Positions 13,022-24,400 of a stretch of 64,000 nucleotides of DNA are shown here, in pieces. The stretch is from Opisthocomus hoazin. Lineage: Eukaryota; Chordata; Aves; Opisthocomiformes; Opisthocomidae. The notes under the pieces are model-generated. The model worked only from the letters and a program-made list of their open reading frames with translations. It searched no databases and was not told the origin of the DNA. Position numbers and translations under genes: made by a program. The stretch lies in contig NC_134454.1 in assembly GCF_030867145.1 (NCBI RefSeq), positions 71,282,308 through 71,346,307 of the forward strand. Direction: 5' to 3'. The number at the start of each line of letters is the position of its first letter. Position 1 is the stretch's first letter.

Positions 13022-13900
13022 CTGCAGGTTGAGGGAGAAGAGGGCTCAGGCATCTGCTGGGAGGCGGGAGCAGGCTGTGGGACCAGGAGGCAGGTCTTGC
13101 TGCCATGCTCAGGGAATAGCCGATCGCCAGCGCTGGGGTCAAGAAGGAATTTTCCCCCGGGGTGGATTGGCACTGCTCCCCGGGGGCTTTTTGCCTTCCT
13201 CTGCAGCATGGAGCAGGACCACTTGTCAGGGCAGGGCTCCCCTGGTCCACTTTGGCTAGGTTACTGCCTGCTACTCATGCACCACGGCGATGGCCTCTTG
13301 TGCCCTGCAGCTGGGGGGAGGAAGGCTTTTATTCCCCCAAGGTGGCCTAGCAAGTCTCCGTGGGGGTTTTTTGCCTCCTCTGCAGCACTGGGCATGGCCC
13401 CTTGCCAGGGCTTCTTTGGCCCATTCTGGCCAGGCACTGGCTGCTCCTGCTTCATGAAGGTGGCCCTCGTGCCCTGCATCCGGGGGGAGGCAGCTTTCTA
13501 CACTCCCAGGGCGCACCTCCATGGTGGCCCGCGGGGGTTGCTACCTGTCCTCCGCAGCACTGAGCACAGCCCCTTGCCAGGGCTCCTCGCGGCCATTCTG
13601 GCCAGCTTCTTGCCTGTGGTTCTTGCACCTCCAAGGCACTACTTGTGCCCTGGCTCTGTCGGGCTCTTGTGCCCATGGCGGGATTGCAGCGGAAGCAAGC
13701 GCTGCTCTTCTGCCCTTGGCTCCACTTCCGCAGCTGCCCTCGCTTGGGCAAAACAGCCTGCGCTTGCCAGGGCCCCAGGCTTGCTGCACCAGCAGCAGCT
13801 GCAACTTTGCGGCTCTCCCTGCATGCAACGCATGCGCAGGGCAGGCACGGGAGCGCTTTCCATGCATCACTGGCCGAGAAGCACAGCGCAGCAAGTTTGG
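13022..13900 (+). repeat. Degenerate tandem repeat, period about 175 bp
   Basis: The anchor CTGCAG/CCGCAG, preceded by a pyrimidine tract and followed in most units by a TTGCCAGGG-type word, recurs at 13,201, 13,380, 13,552 and 13,728 (periods 179, 172, 176), with a possible earlier unit at 13,022. A second shared element, TTGTGCCCTGCA plus a GGGGGGAGG run, recurs at about 13,300 and 13,470 and in weaker form near 13,645. Each anchor looks like a splice acceptor (T/C tract, then CAG). Periods are not multiples of three, so this is not a repeated protein. It probably forms the intron of the neighbouring gene-like exons. Confidence 0.6.
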
Positions 13901-14038
13901 GAAGGCAGAAGGGATGCTCGTCGTTGATGCCTGTCCGACTTTGGAAAATACCCCACGGTGCCCCACACTTCCTCTTCTTCAAAGGTCTTTCGTGGACACT
14001 TGGTCCTGAGCCTCATCCTTCAAGTGCTCACTCTGCAG

Positions 14039-14214
14039 GAAACAGGGAGCGCTTAGCCTCTCTCCTGCTGCTGTTCCTGCTGCTGCTTTCTGCAGCTGTG
14101 GGACTGGCCTTTGCCAGGCTGCAAGGCTTGCTTTTCCCAGCTGAGCTGAAGAATGCATCAGCCTGCTCCTGGCTACACACCCGCATTGCGTTAATGCATT
14201 GCGTTAACCCATGA
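14039..14214 (+). pseudogene. Membrane-segment exon-like ORF end, cut off before CR1
   Basis: After an acceptor-like sequence (CTCACTCTGCAG, ending about 14,038) the frame reads NRER, followed by a strongly hydrophobic run of about 21 residues rich in Leu/Ala (about 14,053-14,115). It then continues as a polar tail with NASACSW and stops at 14,212-14,214. It looks like a single-pass membrane anchor. Just downstream, near 14,255, CR1 sequence begins, so the gene-like block may have been truncated by the LINE. I cannot assign a family. The hydrophobic run could be an accident of CTG-rich DNA. Confidence 0.25.
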
Positions 14215-14273
14215 AACACCTCAAGGGAAAAAAGGGGTTCCCGGCTATGAAGGTAACGAGGCTGACAGCTCAG

Positions 14274-15382
14274 ATGAAATGCCTCTATACAAACGCACGC
14301 AGCATTGGAAACAGGAGGAGTTGGAAGCAATCGTGCTGCTGGAAAGCTACGACCTGATTGCCATCACGGAAACTTGGTGGGATGAGTCCCACGACTGGAA
14401 TGTGGCTCTTGATGGCTACAGGCTGTTCAGAAGGGACAGGCGAGGAAGGATGGGTGGGGGCATTGCCCTTTACATCGAGAAAACATTACAGAGTGAAGAG
14501 CTGTCCCTGAAGAATAACCACGAGCAGGTCGAAAGCTTATGGGTAAGAATCAGAGAGAGAGGCATCAAAGGGAACCTAGTGGTAGGTGTCTACTACAGGC
14601 CGCCAGATCAAGAGGAGCTGACAGATGAAGCGTTCTTCCTCCAACTCCAGGAGGCTTCGCGCTCGCAGGCTCTTGTCCTACTGGGGGACTTCAACCACCC
14701 CGACATCTGCTGGAAAAGCAACACGGCAAGCTGTAGGCAATCCAGCAGGTTCCTAGAATTCATTGAGGACAACTTCTTAAGCCAGGTAATAAGCACCCCT
14801 ACCCGAGGGGATGCGATACTAGACCTGGTGGTCACCAATGCGAGTGAGCGCGTTGGGGATGTCAAGATTGGAGGCAGCCTGGGCTGCAGTGACCACACAC
14901 TGGTGGAATTAACGCTACTGAGAGAAACGGGAATAACGAAGAGCATAGTCAGGACCCTAAATTTTAGGAGGGCAAATTTCCAGCTCTTCAAGGAGATAGT
15001 CAGAAGGACTCCCTTGGAAACGGTCCTCAGGGACAGGGGAACAGAACAGAGCTGGCCGGTCTTTAAGGATGTATTCCTGAGAGCGCAAGAGCTCTCGATC
15101 CCCAAGTGTAAGAAGTCGGGCAGAGAAGGGAAGAGACCGGCATGGCTGAGGCAAGAGATGCTGGTCAGACTAAGGAAGAAGAGGGAACTGCACAGGCAGT
15201 GGAAGCAGGGACTGGCGTCCTGGGAAGAGTATAGGGAAGCTGCCCGGTTGTGTAGGCATGGGGTCAGGAAGGCCAAGGCACAGTTGGAGCTGAACTTGGC
15301 AAGGGATGCAAAAAATAACAAGAAGGGCTTCTACAGGTATGTCAGCCGGAAAAAGATGGTCAAAGCGTACCGCTGCTCATGA
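14274..15382 (+). pseudogene. CR1 ORF2, APE-type endonuclease part
   Basis: Apurinic/apyrimidinic-type endonuclease that nicks the target for reverse transcription. The likely original start is the ATG at 14,274, which leads into the conserved CLYTNARSI endonuclease opening. A small indel at about 14,308 moves the frame, and the open frame from 14,279 takes over. In that frame I see the catalytic Glu motif (TETWW, residue 31), VVGVYYRPPD, GDFNHPD (residues 136-142) and SDHTLVEL (204-211). A linker follows (YRYVSRKK). The frame ends at 15,380-15,382 after a probable one-base loss near 15,362; the protein sense continues in the next frame. Confidence 0.93.
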
Positions 15383-16464
15383 GCGAGACCGGCAAACTGG
15401 TAACAGCAGATGAGGAGAAAGCTGAGGTACTCAACAACTTTTTTGCCTCAGTCTTCACTGGAAACCTCTCTCCTCACCCCTCCCGAGTGGATGGATGGCA
15501 TGAAGGAGACCAGGAGGGTAAAATCCCTCCAGCTGTAAGTGAAGATCAGGTTCGGGACCTCCTGAGGAGCCTAAACGTACAGAAGTCCATGAGACCTGAC
15601 GAGATGCATCCCAGAGTCCTGAGGGAACTGGCTGATGTAGTTGCCAAGCCACTCTCCATGATATTTGAAAAGTCATGGCAGTCAGGGGAAGTCCCCAGTG
15701 ACTGGAAAAAGGGAAACATTGTGCCCCTTTTCAAAAAGGGTAGAAAGGAAGACCCTGGGAACTACCGACCTGTCAGCCTCACCTCTGTGCCTGGGAAGAT
15801 CATGGAACAGATCCTCCTAGAAGATACGCTAAGGCACATGGAGGCCAGGGAGGTGATTCGAGACAGCCAGCATGGCTTCACCAAGGGCAAGTCCTGTCTG
15901 ACCAACCTAGTAGCTTTCTATGATCGTGTAACAACAAGAGTGGACAAGGGAAAACCAATGGACGTCATCTGTCTGGATTTTTGTAAAGCCTTTGACATGG
16001 TCCCCCACAACATCCTTCTCTCTAAATTGGAGAGCCATGGATTTGATGGGTGGACTGTTTGGTGGATAAGGAATTGGTTGGATGGTCACAGCCAAAGGAT
16101 AGTGGTCAACGGCTCAATGTCCGGATGGAGACCAGTGACGAGTGGAGTCCCTCAGGGGTCTGTACTAGGACTGGTGCTGTTCAATATATTTATCAATGAC
16201 ATGGACAGCGACATCGAGTGTACCCTCAGCAAGTTTGCAGATGACACCAAGCTGAGTGGTACGGTTGATACACCAGAAGGACGGGATGCCATCCAGAGGG
16301 ACCTGGACAAGCAGGAGAGGTGGGCCTGTGTGAACCTCATGAGGTTCAACAAGGCCAAGTGCAAGGTCCTACACCTGGGTCGGGGTAATCCCCGCTATCA
16401 ATACAGGCTTGGGGGGATGAAAGGATCGAGAGTAGCTCTGCTGAGAGGGGCTTGGGTGTACTGA
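15379..16464 (+). pseudogene. CR1 ORF2, reverse transcriptase part
   Basis: LINE reverse transcriptase that copies CR1 RNA at the nicked target. The segment opens with [20 protein letters not shown], then shows the fingers motif [32 protein letters not shown], motif A LDFCKAFD (catalytic Asp at about residue 200), motif [11 protein letters not shown], and motif C FADD (286-289). The thumb-proximal [17 protein letters not shown] follows. The active-site triad looks intact. The frame is lost after the YQYRLGG stretch at about 16,413, and 16,464 is an out-of-frame stop. The ATG at 15,379 is only where the open frame happens to begin. Confidence 0.95.
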
Positions 16465-17040
16465 TAAACGAAAGGCTGGACATGAGCCAGCAATGTGTGC
16501 TGGCAGCCCAGAGGGCCAACCATGTCCTGGGCTGCATCAAGAGAAGCGTGGCCAGCAGGTCGAGAGAGGTGATTCTGCCCCTCTACTCTGCTCTGGTGAG
16601 ATCTCACCTGGAGTACTGCGTTCAGCTCTGGAGCCCTCAGCATAAGAAGGACATGGAACTGTTGGAGCAGGTCCAAAGGAGGGCTACAAAAATGATCTGA
16701 GGCCTGGAGCACCTCTCCTATGAGGACAGGCTGAGAGAGTTGGGGCTTGTTCAGCCTGGAGAAGAGAAGGCTGCGGGGAGACCTGATTGCAGCCTTTCAG
16801 TACTTAAAGGGAGCCTATAGGAAAGATGGGGACGATCTTTTTAGCAGAGACAGCAGTGACAGGACGAGGGGTAATGGTTTTAAACTAAAACAGGGTAGGT
16901 TTAGGCTGGATATAAGGAAGAAATTCTTTACAATGAGGGTGGCGAAACACTGGAATGGGTTGCCCAGAGAGGTAGTGGAGACCCCATCCCTGGAAACATT
17001 CAAGACCAGGTTGGACAGGGCTCTGAGCAACCTGATCTAG
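16452..17040 (+). pseudogene. CR1 ORF2, C-terminal part (stop and frameshift)
   Basis: This continues ORF2 with [35 protein letters not shown] and VQRRATKMI. It is then interrupted by TGA at 16,698-16,700, where related copies carry an arginine codon; CGA to TGA is the usual CpG decay. One extra T at about 16,742-16,749 shifts the frame, after which [24 protein letters not shown] and GLPREVVE lead to the natural stop at 17,038-17,040. This region is the most conserved part of CR1 and is also what the other fragments in the window contain. Confidence 0.93.
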
Positions 17041-17141
17041 TTAGCGGTGTCCCTGCTCGCTGTGGGGGGGTTGGACTAGATGACCTCTAGGGGTCCCTTC
17101 CGACCCAAAACTTTCTATGATTCTATGATTCTATGATTCTG
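17041..17141 (+). repeat. CR1 3' UTR and octamer tail
   Basis: Short 3' UTR with the conserved GTTGGACTAGATGACC word and a terminal run of TATGATTC units. The octamer tail is the CR1 feature recognised during target-primed reverse transcription. Confidence 0.93.
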
Positions 17142-17301
17142 AGCACTGGCTCTGCAAGAAGTTCAGAAAAATAACAGGAAAGAACAGAAAGATGAAAGTA
17201 AAATCCTGCTTCCACTTGTAACCTTTGTGATGTGTCCTTGGAATCGTTTTTGGGTCTGACCCCCCACCCCCACCGCAGCCTGTCAGGCAAGGAACAGTCA
17301 C

Positions 17302-17369
17302 ACAGAATCACAGAATCACAGAATGTTCGGGGTTGGAAGGGACCTCTGTGGGTCATCTAGTCCAACCCT
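17302..17369 (-). mobile_element. Short CR1 3'-end fragment
   Basis: The stretch begins with repeated CAGAATCA units and continues GGTTGGAAGGGACCTCTGTGG and ATCTAGTCCAACC. This is the reverse complement of a CR1 3' terminus. Only about 70 bp remain. Confidence 0.85.
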
Positions 17370-17399
17370 GGTCTCCTCCTGGGTAGCGCCGGCAGGAGA

Positions 17400-17760
17400 A
17401 CAGAATAGCGCAGTTACACTCTGTTATGCGTATGGTTCTGCAGGGCAAGCTGTGACCTAGGTGTGAGGGGTCCAGCCAGGAGGGCAGCTCTGTGCAGGGC
17501 GGGTCCCGGGCCCACCCAGGAGAGAGGGGCAGAGACGGGCACAGGTACCACAAGGCTCAGGCAGGGACTGGAGGCCCCAGGCAGAGCTGAGACACCACGT
17601 CCCCTGGGCCCTTGGCAGGAGAGGTGTGCGTGGGGGTCCCAGGGGTGGCTGCTCGTAGCCCTTGAGGCCTAGGAGCACCCCCAGGGCCCTGGCAGAAGGA
17701 GACCTGCAGCGCTCACGTGCTCTCCTTTCAACGGTATGGTTGGCCCCTTTGGAGGCAGAG
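17400..17760. other. GC-rich spacer, unassigned
   Basis: Highly GC-rich DNA with overlapping ORFs on both strands and no family resemblance. Composition resembles the 12.5-14.2 kb block and contrasts with the AT-rich DNA beyond 17.8 kb, so it probably belongs to the same foreign island. Confidence 0.4.
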
Positions 17761-18312
17761 TGTTGGGCCAGATGGACCGATGCTCTCATGGGGTACCGTT
17801 GTGCTCTGGCTCTTTGGTTTTAGCATGTTTTTCCAAGAGAAACAGCTCAGACATTTCTAAAAATGAGTACAAAGCCAAAAAACATCCGCAGGAATACCAA
17901 CACATAGCGCTCACATCAAAAACGGTTGCAAGCATTTAATTGCGGAGCCCTCCCTGCTTCAGGCTGAGGGCTTGATCTTCGAGCCCTGCTAGTGTCAGAG
18001 GTGTGGGGGTTTGGCTGTCCTGTCGAATCCCAGCTAAACTGGATGAACAGATAAGACTTTCAAAAACTACACTTCACACATGCTTTCTGCAAATTTGTTG
18101 AAGTGGTCAGAGGATCTCGAGACCATCCACAGCTCTCACCCCCATCAGAAGGTACATGCCTCCTTCCCACAAGGTGACAGAGCCAAGGAGCCAGTGCCTA
18201 GGAGGGAACATGGTAACCCCTTCAATCACTTCTGCTAGTGCAGGGCTGGGAAGAAATGACATAGGAGATTTCCTCAGCACGTACTGGTAGAGAAAGGAGG
18301 AGGCACGAAGAA

Positions 18313-18345
18313 GAATGGAATGGAATGGAATGGAATGGAATGGGA
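18313..18345. repeat. (GGAAT)n microsatellite, tail of a CR1 copy
   Basis: About six copies of GGAAT adjoin the 3' end of CR1 copy B. On the minus strand this is (CCATT)n, one base different from the (CTATT)n tail of copy A. Confidence 0.85.
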
Positions 18346-18357
18346 TAGAACAGAATC

Positions 18358-18615
18358 AGGTAGAATTGATGCTGGAAGGGACCTCCAACGGCCATCAAGT
18401 CCAACTGCCTGGCCACTGCAGGGCTGACCGAAACAGAAAGCATGTTCTTAAGGGCATTGCCCAAATGCCTCTTCACCACTGACTGGCATGGGGCATCGAC
18501 CACCTCTCTAGGAAGCCTGTTGCAGCGTTTGAGCACCCTCTTGGTAAAGAAAGGTTTCCTTGTGTCAAGTCTGCATGTCCCCTCCTGCACCTTTGAACCA
18601 TTCCCAAACATTCTG
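18358..18615 (-). mobile_element. CR1 LINE 3' fragment (copy B)
   Basis: The minus strand carries the same [23 protein letters not shown] C-terminal wording and 3' UTR as copy A. Positions 18,420-18,575 match 11,715-11,870 at 152 of 156 bases without gaps, while the flanks on both sides differ. The two copies therefore belong to one young subfamily or are linked by a local rearrangement. Confidence 0.87.
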
Positions 18616-21309
18616 TCACAGGATAACACAGATCACTCCCATAAATAGCAAAGATGCTAATTTTCAGATTGCAGCTGTACAAACTTGTTCAGAAAGCATT
18701 TTCTGCTGTAATCTGTTCCATCAGAAACCTGGTTGTCTTCTCAAGCATTCCCCTTGCATACAAGGTTCTCAAAAGCAAACACTTTCAAATATGTTTCTGC
18801 GTTTCTAGTGAAAAAAACAGATCTCAGGATATTCAAATAACATATAATATGTTTTTATTTAATGTAAATAGATGTAAGAAAAAAACCATGTTGACCTCTC
18901 TCCAGTAAGTTTTCTCAAGAACATTGCAAAATACTTGTAAACTCCCTTGGACTTCTCAACCTTTCCAGATGCAACATTCTCCTGGGTAGCTAGACAGATG
19001 CAGAGTCAAGTGGGAGTGCAGATAAGCATGTTGGATACCACCACTGTACTGAGATATATAGGCCTCCATATGGTAAGGTAAATGGCATAATTTTTTTCCC
19101 ATTTTAAAGTTTCCTATGAGGAAAGTTTAGCCCTATCTGTGGTTACAGAACAAAGGAAAAATCTTCTCTATATGCATTTTATAAAATAGCTTTTTCATTT
19201 AATCGTTTATGGCATGTTATAGCTGGAATACATAAAATGTCACAATATTTGTTTCTCCTCAGAATTGCTGGAGTTTTGCCTCATCTGTGGAAATGACTTG
19301 CTCTTACTAAGCAGTGTCTGATCTGCGTGTCTGTATTCTGTGGTTACTTTAATGCCACAGTTTATCAGATTCTGTTTCTTGAAGCAAAAAGTATATGAAA
19401 TTCAGAGAGAAAAATATTACAAAAGTAACTTGATTAGAGAGTGCTGTAGAGAAGATTGATGTGCATGCTCAGAATGGCACTTGGAGAATATGTTTTGTTG
19501 AAAAACAATAAAAAATATTCCACTGATGTTTCAGAGGATGTAAATGTGAGACTCTGTTGTCCAAATTACTTTAGTGTCAGATATACTTACTTATAATTGA
19601 CTTTGTTTTCGAACCGTCATCTCTCCTCATTTCTCTGTCTGCCTTTGTAACACATCTTTCCAAACAGCACATGATTTGGATTCCATTCTCAGTAAAATTT
19701 TCTGTCCTCCTGCAGTTATCCCCAATGTCAAAATTAGGGCATGACCGGCCCACCTGCACGCTAAAGCAGTTGATCAACCCTCTTACGCAAACTTACAGCT
19801 CTTGTTTTTCAGACCTGTGGGGACTCCGGTGCTGATGGTCACACAGAACACTGGGATTACACCTTTTCCCCTCCGTCTATGAATTCTGTTCATGTCTGCA
19901 GCATTTACACAGCATGGAGTGAGTCTTCAGTGGAAGCAAAGGCTTCAATGGATGAAAAGACAGAGCAGAACTGTTCGGAGCAAGGGAGCATTTCCATGGC
20001 AGTGCCTGAGTGCATGGTGAACTTGGCAAATCTGTACAAACTGACCAGAGTGGATGATGGGTTTCACTTTCCCTTGCTTAGGACAAAGGTATTTCAGAAA
20101 CAGTGAATTTATTTCTCGTTCCAGCACCTGCAAAACAACCCCCTGATCCTTGGTCATGGTATCTTGGGCTCAGATCTTGAACTCAGGTAGAAGAGGTGAA
20201 TTTCTCCTCTCTGGCTGGCCAGATCACTCTGCTTACCTCCTTTCCCCACAGCAGGCCGGCTTACTTTTTTTTTTCATCTCAAGGCCATCGTGCAGTTCTC
20301 TGGGTAGGCAGGTCTGGTGCCTACCCAGAAACTTCTGCTAGTTCAGAACACTGATTCTCCTCTTACCTTTTCAGCTAAAAACATAGCAACCCACCAAACT
20401 TTCATTAATTTCCTACTTCACTTCTTGATCTTCAAGACCCTAAAAAGGCCGAGCATCCAAAGGACCATACCTCCTTTTCGCACAGCTGTAGTAGCTGTGA
20501 GGCCTGGGAATGCCTGGAGCAGTGACCTCTGGGTAGCTGCAGGCAACATCTGAATGGCAGGTGGCATCTGTGGCACAGTTCAGCACAAACGCTGACTAAC
20601 ATCACCGTTTGGCTGCTTTAACAACATGTCACGATGCCAGTAGCTCTGATCAGACCATTGCCTGAGAATATCTCAGAATCATTCTGGCAATTATTTTCTT
20701 ATTTGGCTATTTATCTCACATTCCCTCTCTCCCTTTCAAACAATTGAAATCTTGCTGGGAAAAAGGGCAGCTTTTAGAATTTGACATACACCTTAGGGTT
20801 GGGAGAATCACGGAAGTATTGTTGTCTTTCAAGGCTGCCAGTTATGTCTGGAGCCTTCTGCAGAATCTCTGTTGCCTGTGTGATAGGAGCTGAGACCCAC
20901 CACGCTGCTGACATTACGGCTATCACCACACGAACAATTGTTTTCAGGTGTATGTTCACAATCTGCGTGTTTCTAGAGGGTGACTGCCACATGATCTGTA
21001 GCTAAACTATCTTGCCATCCAGACAGAACAACAGTTAAAACAGATGAAGCTCTATCAATAGTTCCCCATTTTTATCTAGGTTTTGTGGACTACCCTTGAA
21101 TGTCTGGGCAGTACTAGCTGTTAGGTCTCTAGGGAAGATGTTTTGTCTGGTATAGGGGTAGTTAATCTATTTCTAACACTTTTCGTCCTCACATCAATAT
21201 TCAGTAAATGCCAGTTTTGTGTTGTTGGAACATCTTGACTTATCATAATTATTCTGCTATGGCTCTTTCTCCTTTGTTATCCAGATAGCTTTACAAACCC
21301 ACAGAATTA

Positions 21310-21445
21310 AGCCTCATAACATCCTCTACAAAAGTGAGGATGTTTTTCCTTCCATTTTGCAGAAAGGGAGATCAAATGCAGGGTGATTTTGACTTGAAGG
21401 TCATCTGGACTCTGAAGCAAAGCTGGTGCTTGAACATAGGCGCTC
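21310..21445 (-). mobile_element. Old MIR-type SINE fragment
   Basis: The sequence follows, with many substitutions, the antisense MIR pattern: CCTCATAACATCCT, CCATTTTGCAGAAAGGGAGA, a GACTTGAAGGTCATCTGGA stretch (the usual ACTTGCCCAAGGTCAC region) and AGCTGGTGCTTGAAC (the usual GGGATTCGAACC region). This would be an ancient amniote insertion. The call rests on remembered consensus wording, so divergence makes it moderate. Confidence 0.5.
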
Positions 21446-24400
21446 ACTGTAGTGCTTTCCCTATGCAGCTAAGGCCTTCCAAAGATAAGACCAGCAAAGT
21501 GAGGTTGTAATCCTTTCGTGTGAAGCTTCCCTTCGGTAACCCAACCAAATTTGTCTCGTAACAAGGGGCTTGATTTCATTAATCATAACTAGCATGTAGT
21601 CCTGTTGTACCTTGCAAACAGTTATGACTCACTTCTGCAGCAGTTTCAGAGGAGGCAAGGTCCCAGCATGGCTTGGATTTTAGTTTTGTCAGAAAGTCCT
21701 TTTATCCTTTGGGATAAAAACTAAGTTTTGCATTGTAGTTCTATGGTTTTATGGACACATTGTGTGTACAATAGCGTCATTTCACCTGCTACAGGAATTG
21801 TATACTTAGATCTTGGCTCATATTAAGAGGATGATGGAATGATGGCTTTCATGAAAGACTGATTTTAAAGAGTCTTTTGTCTAAGCAGTTCATAGATTTT
21901 GGCTTTGTCTTTGTGATGTGTTTTATACAAGAAAGGATCTATTCGATGTAGTTCATTTTTTTCAGCTGTAGCTAAACATTCACATGCATCTTTTGAACAA
22001 TGTGAACTCAAACCTAGCCAGCCACAAAGAAGTGATATCTGTTCACAATTTAGAATCTGTTCTATTACATATTTCAAACCCTCACTATTGGATTAAATTA
22101 TACTACCAAGTGTCTCAGATTTGTGGACAGTTCATGTTGTCATTTGAATGTATTATTCATTTCTTTACTGTAATTCAGATCAATTAGTTTCTAATTTTCA
22201 GCAATATGAAGTTCAGATTTGTATATAAGCTGAGTTATGGAATATGGAACTGTGTGCTGTGGTTCTCAAAGTTCAAACAGATTCTATTTAAACCCAATGG
22301 GTTCATGTGGCTATTTCAGCCTCAAATATTTTGAACTGTATTAAATTTATTTACAGTTTTAGTGGAAAAATAGTGACAGGTATTACAATTTTCTTAAAAA
22401 ATAAGTTATTTAAGACTAAGTAACTTTTTTTTAAATGAAAATATAATTGCAAATAAGATATGCCATAATTTTATATCTCCTCTGAACATGATATATCCAT
22501 CTGTACAGTTATCCCTGACTCATCAGAGCTGAATAGCAATTGAGCAGTGGTAATATCACACAGTGAATCACCAGTGCCACTTCTTGCAACCTGTACTTGG
22601 CTTTTCATTAGGACTGCATCTACCTACTGGTCTTCATAATCCAAAAGGACTCACACAGATGTACTGGAGCAGATGTTTGATTTAGGTACATGTGGTGAGA
22701 GTATATGCCTAGTTTCTTTCTGGTTTCCTTCTGGTGATGTTTTCTCCATACTACTTCATATAAGATTAATTTCCATCCATCTTATTTTCCCTGTCCTAAT
22801 CCTTTCCAATGCAATGCTTTGGGATGACTAATACCCAGGTGAACCTGCAGGCAACAAACCATAACTGGTTTCTTTGGTAGTGGATTTATGGGAAGAAGTG
22901 TATTTCTGCCCTGCGCTCCTCCCTTGCTCTTCATCTTCAGATCCTGGAGTTAGCACTGGTGCTGTAGCCTCGGTTTCCACTATGGCAATGCAGAGGAACA
23001 GTAACTGGGAAGTGATGTTTGCACTGAGGAGTGTGTGCCTTTTTCAGAGAAACCCAATCTGAATAATCTACCACAATCTGAAGTTTTATAAACTTTTGTC
23101 TTACTTTGCAGTTTCCAAGCTAAAATAAAGCAGTTGACTGATAAAGTGTAGCTTTATTGTAAATTTTCTAACAGTCATCTATCTTCTACAACCTGCACAC
23201 ACCAGGGCAGCAAGCACAATCACAGCACCTCACCCAAAGGAGATATGTTTGCTGCAGATTCTAAACATATGACACAATTTTTGTTCTGTATCATTTCAAT
23301 TTTGTGCTGTTATCATTTCAATTGAGAGATTGCTCTTTCTTTTGTTCATGGAGACAAAAGGAAAGAAAGTCAACACATAACAGGCTGTCCTGGTTTTCAG
23401 TATTGAAATAGACGAAGAATGTTTCACTATCTTGACTGTATCACTGCACTCAAGCTGGATAAACGAACTGAGGAGGCCTCTGACCCTAAATAATGCTGTT
23501 AAAAATGCCTTCTTCAATTATACTGAATACAAACCAACTCTGTTTTTAAGAGGTTGTATCTACTTTGTCTGTATTCAGTCCTGTTTCTCCCCCCACATCT
23601 CCCTGCCGCCTTTCCTTGTTAATTCATTTAAACAGGGTTTCTTTCTGCTCAATTTGCATTCAAATGGCTGTCAGGGGAATTTATGGAAATAATATAAGTG
23701 CTTTTATCATTGTGTATTTAGTCACATGTGCTAATTTTCAAAAGATGAACTTGTCTAACATCTTAGCAAAAAAAAGAGTAAGAGTCAAGTACCAGCCTTG
23801 TCGTGGCTACAAAGCCAAGAATGCCCAGACCAGTACGGTTGAAAATTAAAAACAAAGCCAGAAGGCCCAATTAATGATTTCTTGGCTCAAATTATACACC
23901 TTCATCTGTTGTTTTAGAGGGCCCATCCCACCCATGGTCTGGCAGTTCTTTTCTGCTTCATTCTCCTCCCTTGGTAGCAAAAACTACCCATCTCTAGACC
24001 CAGCATACAATAATATCTCTTTCTTCTTTGTCTTTAGCAATGAAACACAAATTTACTGAGTTTTTGGAATTTCACTTTGAGTACTGTTTCTTTTCTTTGA
24101 TTGATGTTACAGCAATAGTGGGGCACATCTCTTTTTCTCTCCATTAGCAGGAACTCCACAACAGCCACCGCGAACCACCAGTGGTTACCTGTGTGGACTG
24201 AGTCTCTGAAAGCTGATCTGCCCCCTTTTCTTCTCAAAGAGGCAACCAGCATATTCCCCAACCCCCACTGTATCTGGTAACACCTGCAGCAAATTCACAG
24301 CCAAGGCAAACTTGATTTTGACAAACTCTGGAACCGATGGCTTGTTAACTCGAGCATATAGTTATTGCTTAGGCAACATGAGATATTTTTTTATCTGGCT

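Larger units (their letters stand above)
14255..17141 (+). mobile_element. CR1 LINE, nearly complete ORF2 plus 3' end
   Basis: A chicken-repeat-1 non-LTR retrotransposon. ORF2 runs endonuclease, then reverse transcriptase, then a C-terminal region, and is followed by a 100-bp 3' UTR ending in three copies of TATGATTC (17,116-17,141), the hallmark CR1 terminus. No ORF1 is recognisable upstream, so the copy is probably 5'-truncated near 14,255. The reading frame is broken at about 14,308, 15,362, 16,413-16,452 and 16,742-16,749, plus one in-frame TGA at 16,698. The element is therefore not autonomous, but conservation of all catalytic motifs marks it as a fairly young insertion. Confidence 0.95.

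Noticed and set aside
12375..13259. 294-codon plus-strand ORF
   Set aside because: It begins inside the antisense of a CR1 fragment and runs across the likely splice donor. Only its middle part (about 12,690-12,875) looks exon-like.
12896..13927. 343-codon plus-strand ORF in the GC-rich block
   Set aside because: It crosses the tandem repeat, whose periods (179, 172, 176) are not multiples of three, so each unit is read in a different frame. Long ORFs on both strands here reflect GC richness.
14608..15321. 237-codon minus-strand ORF
   Set aside because: Antisense shadow of the CR1 endonuclease frame.
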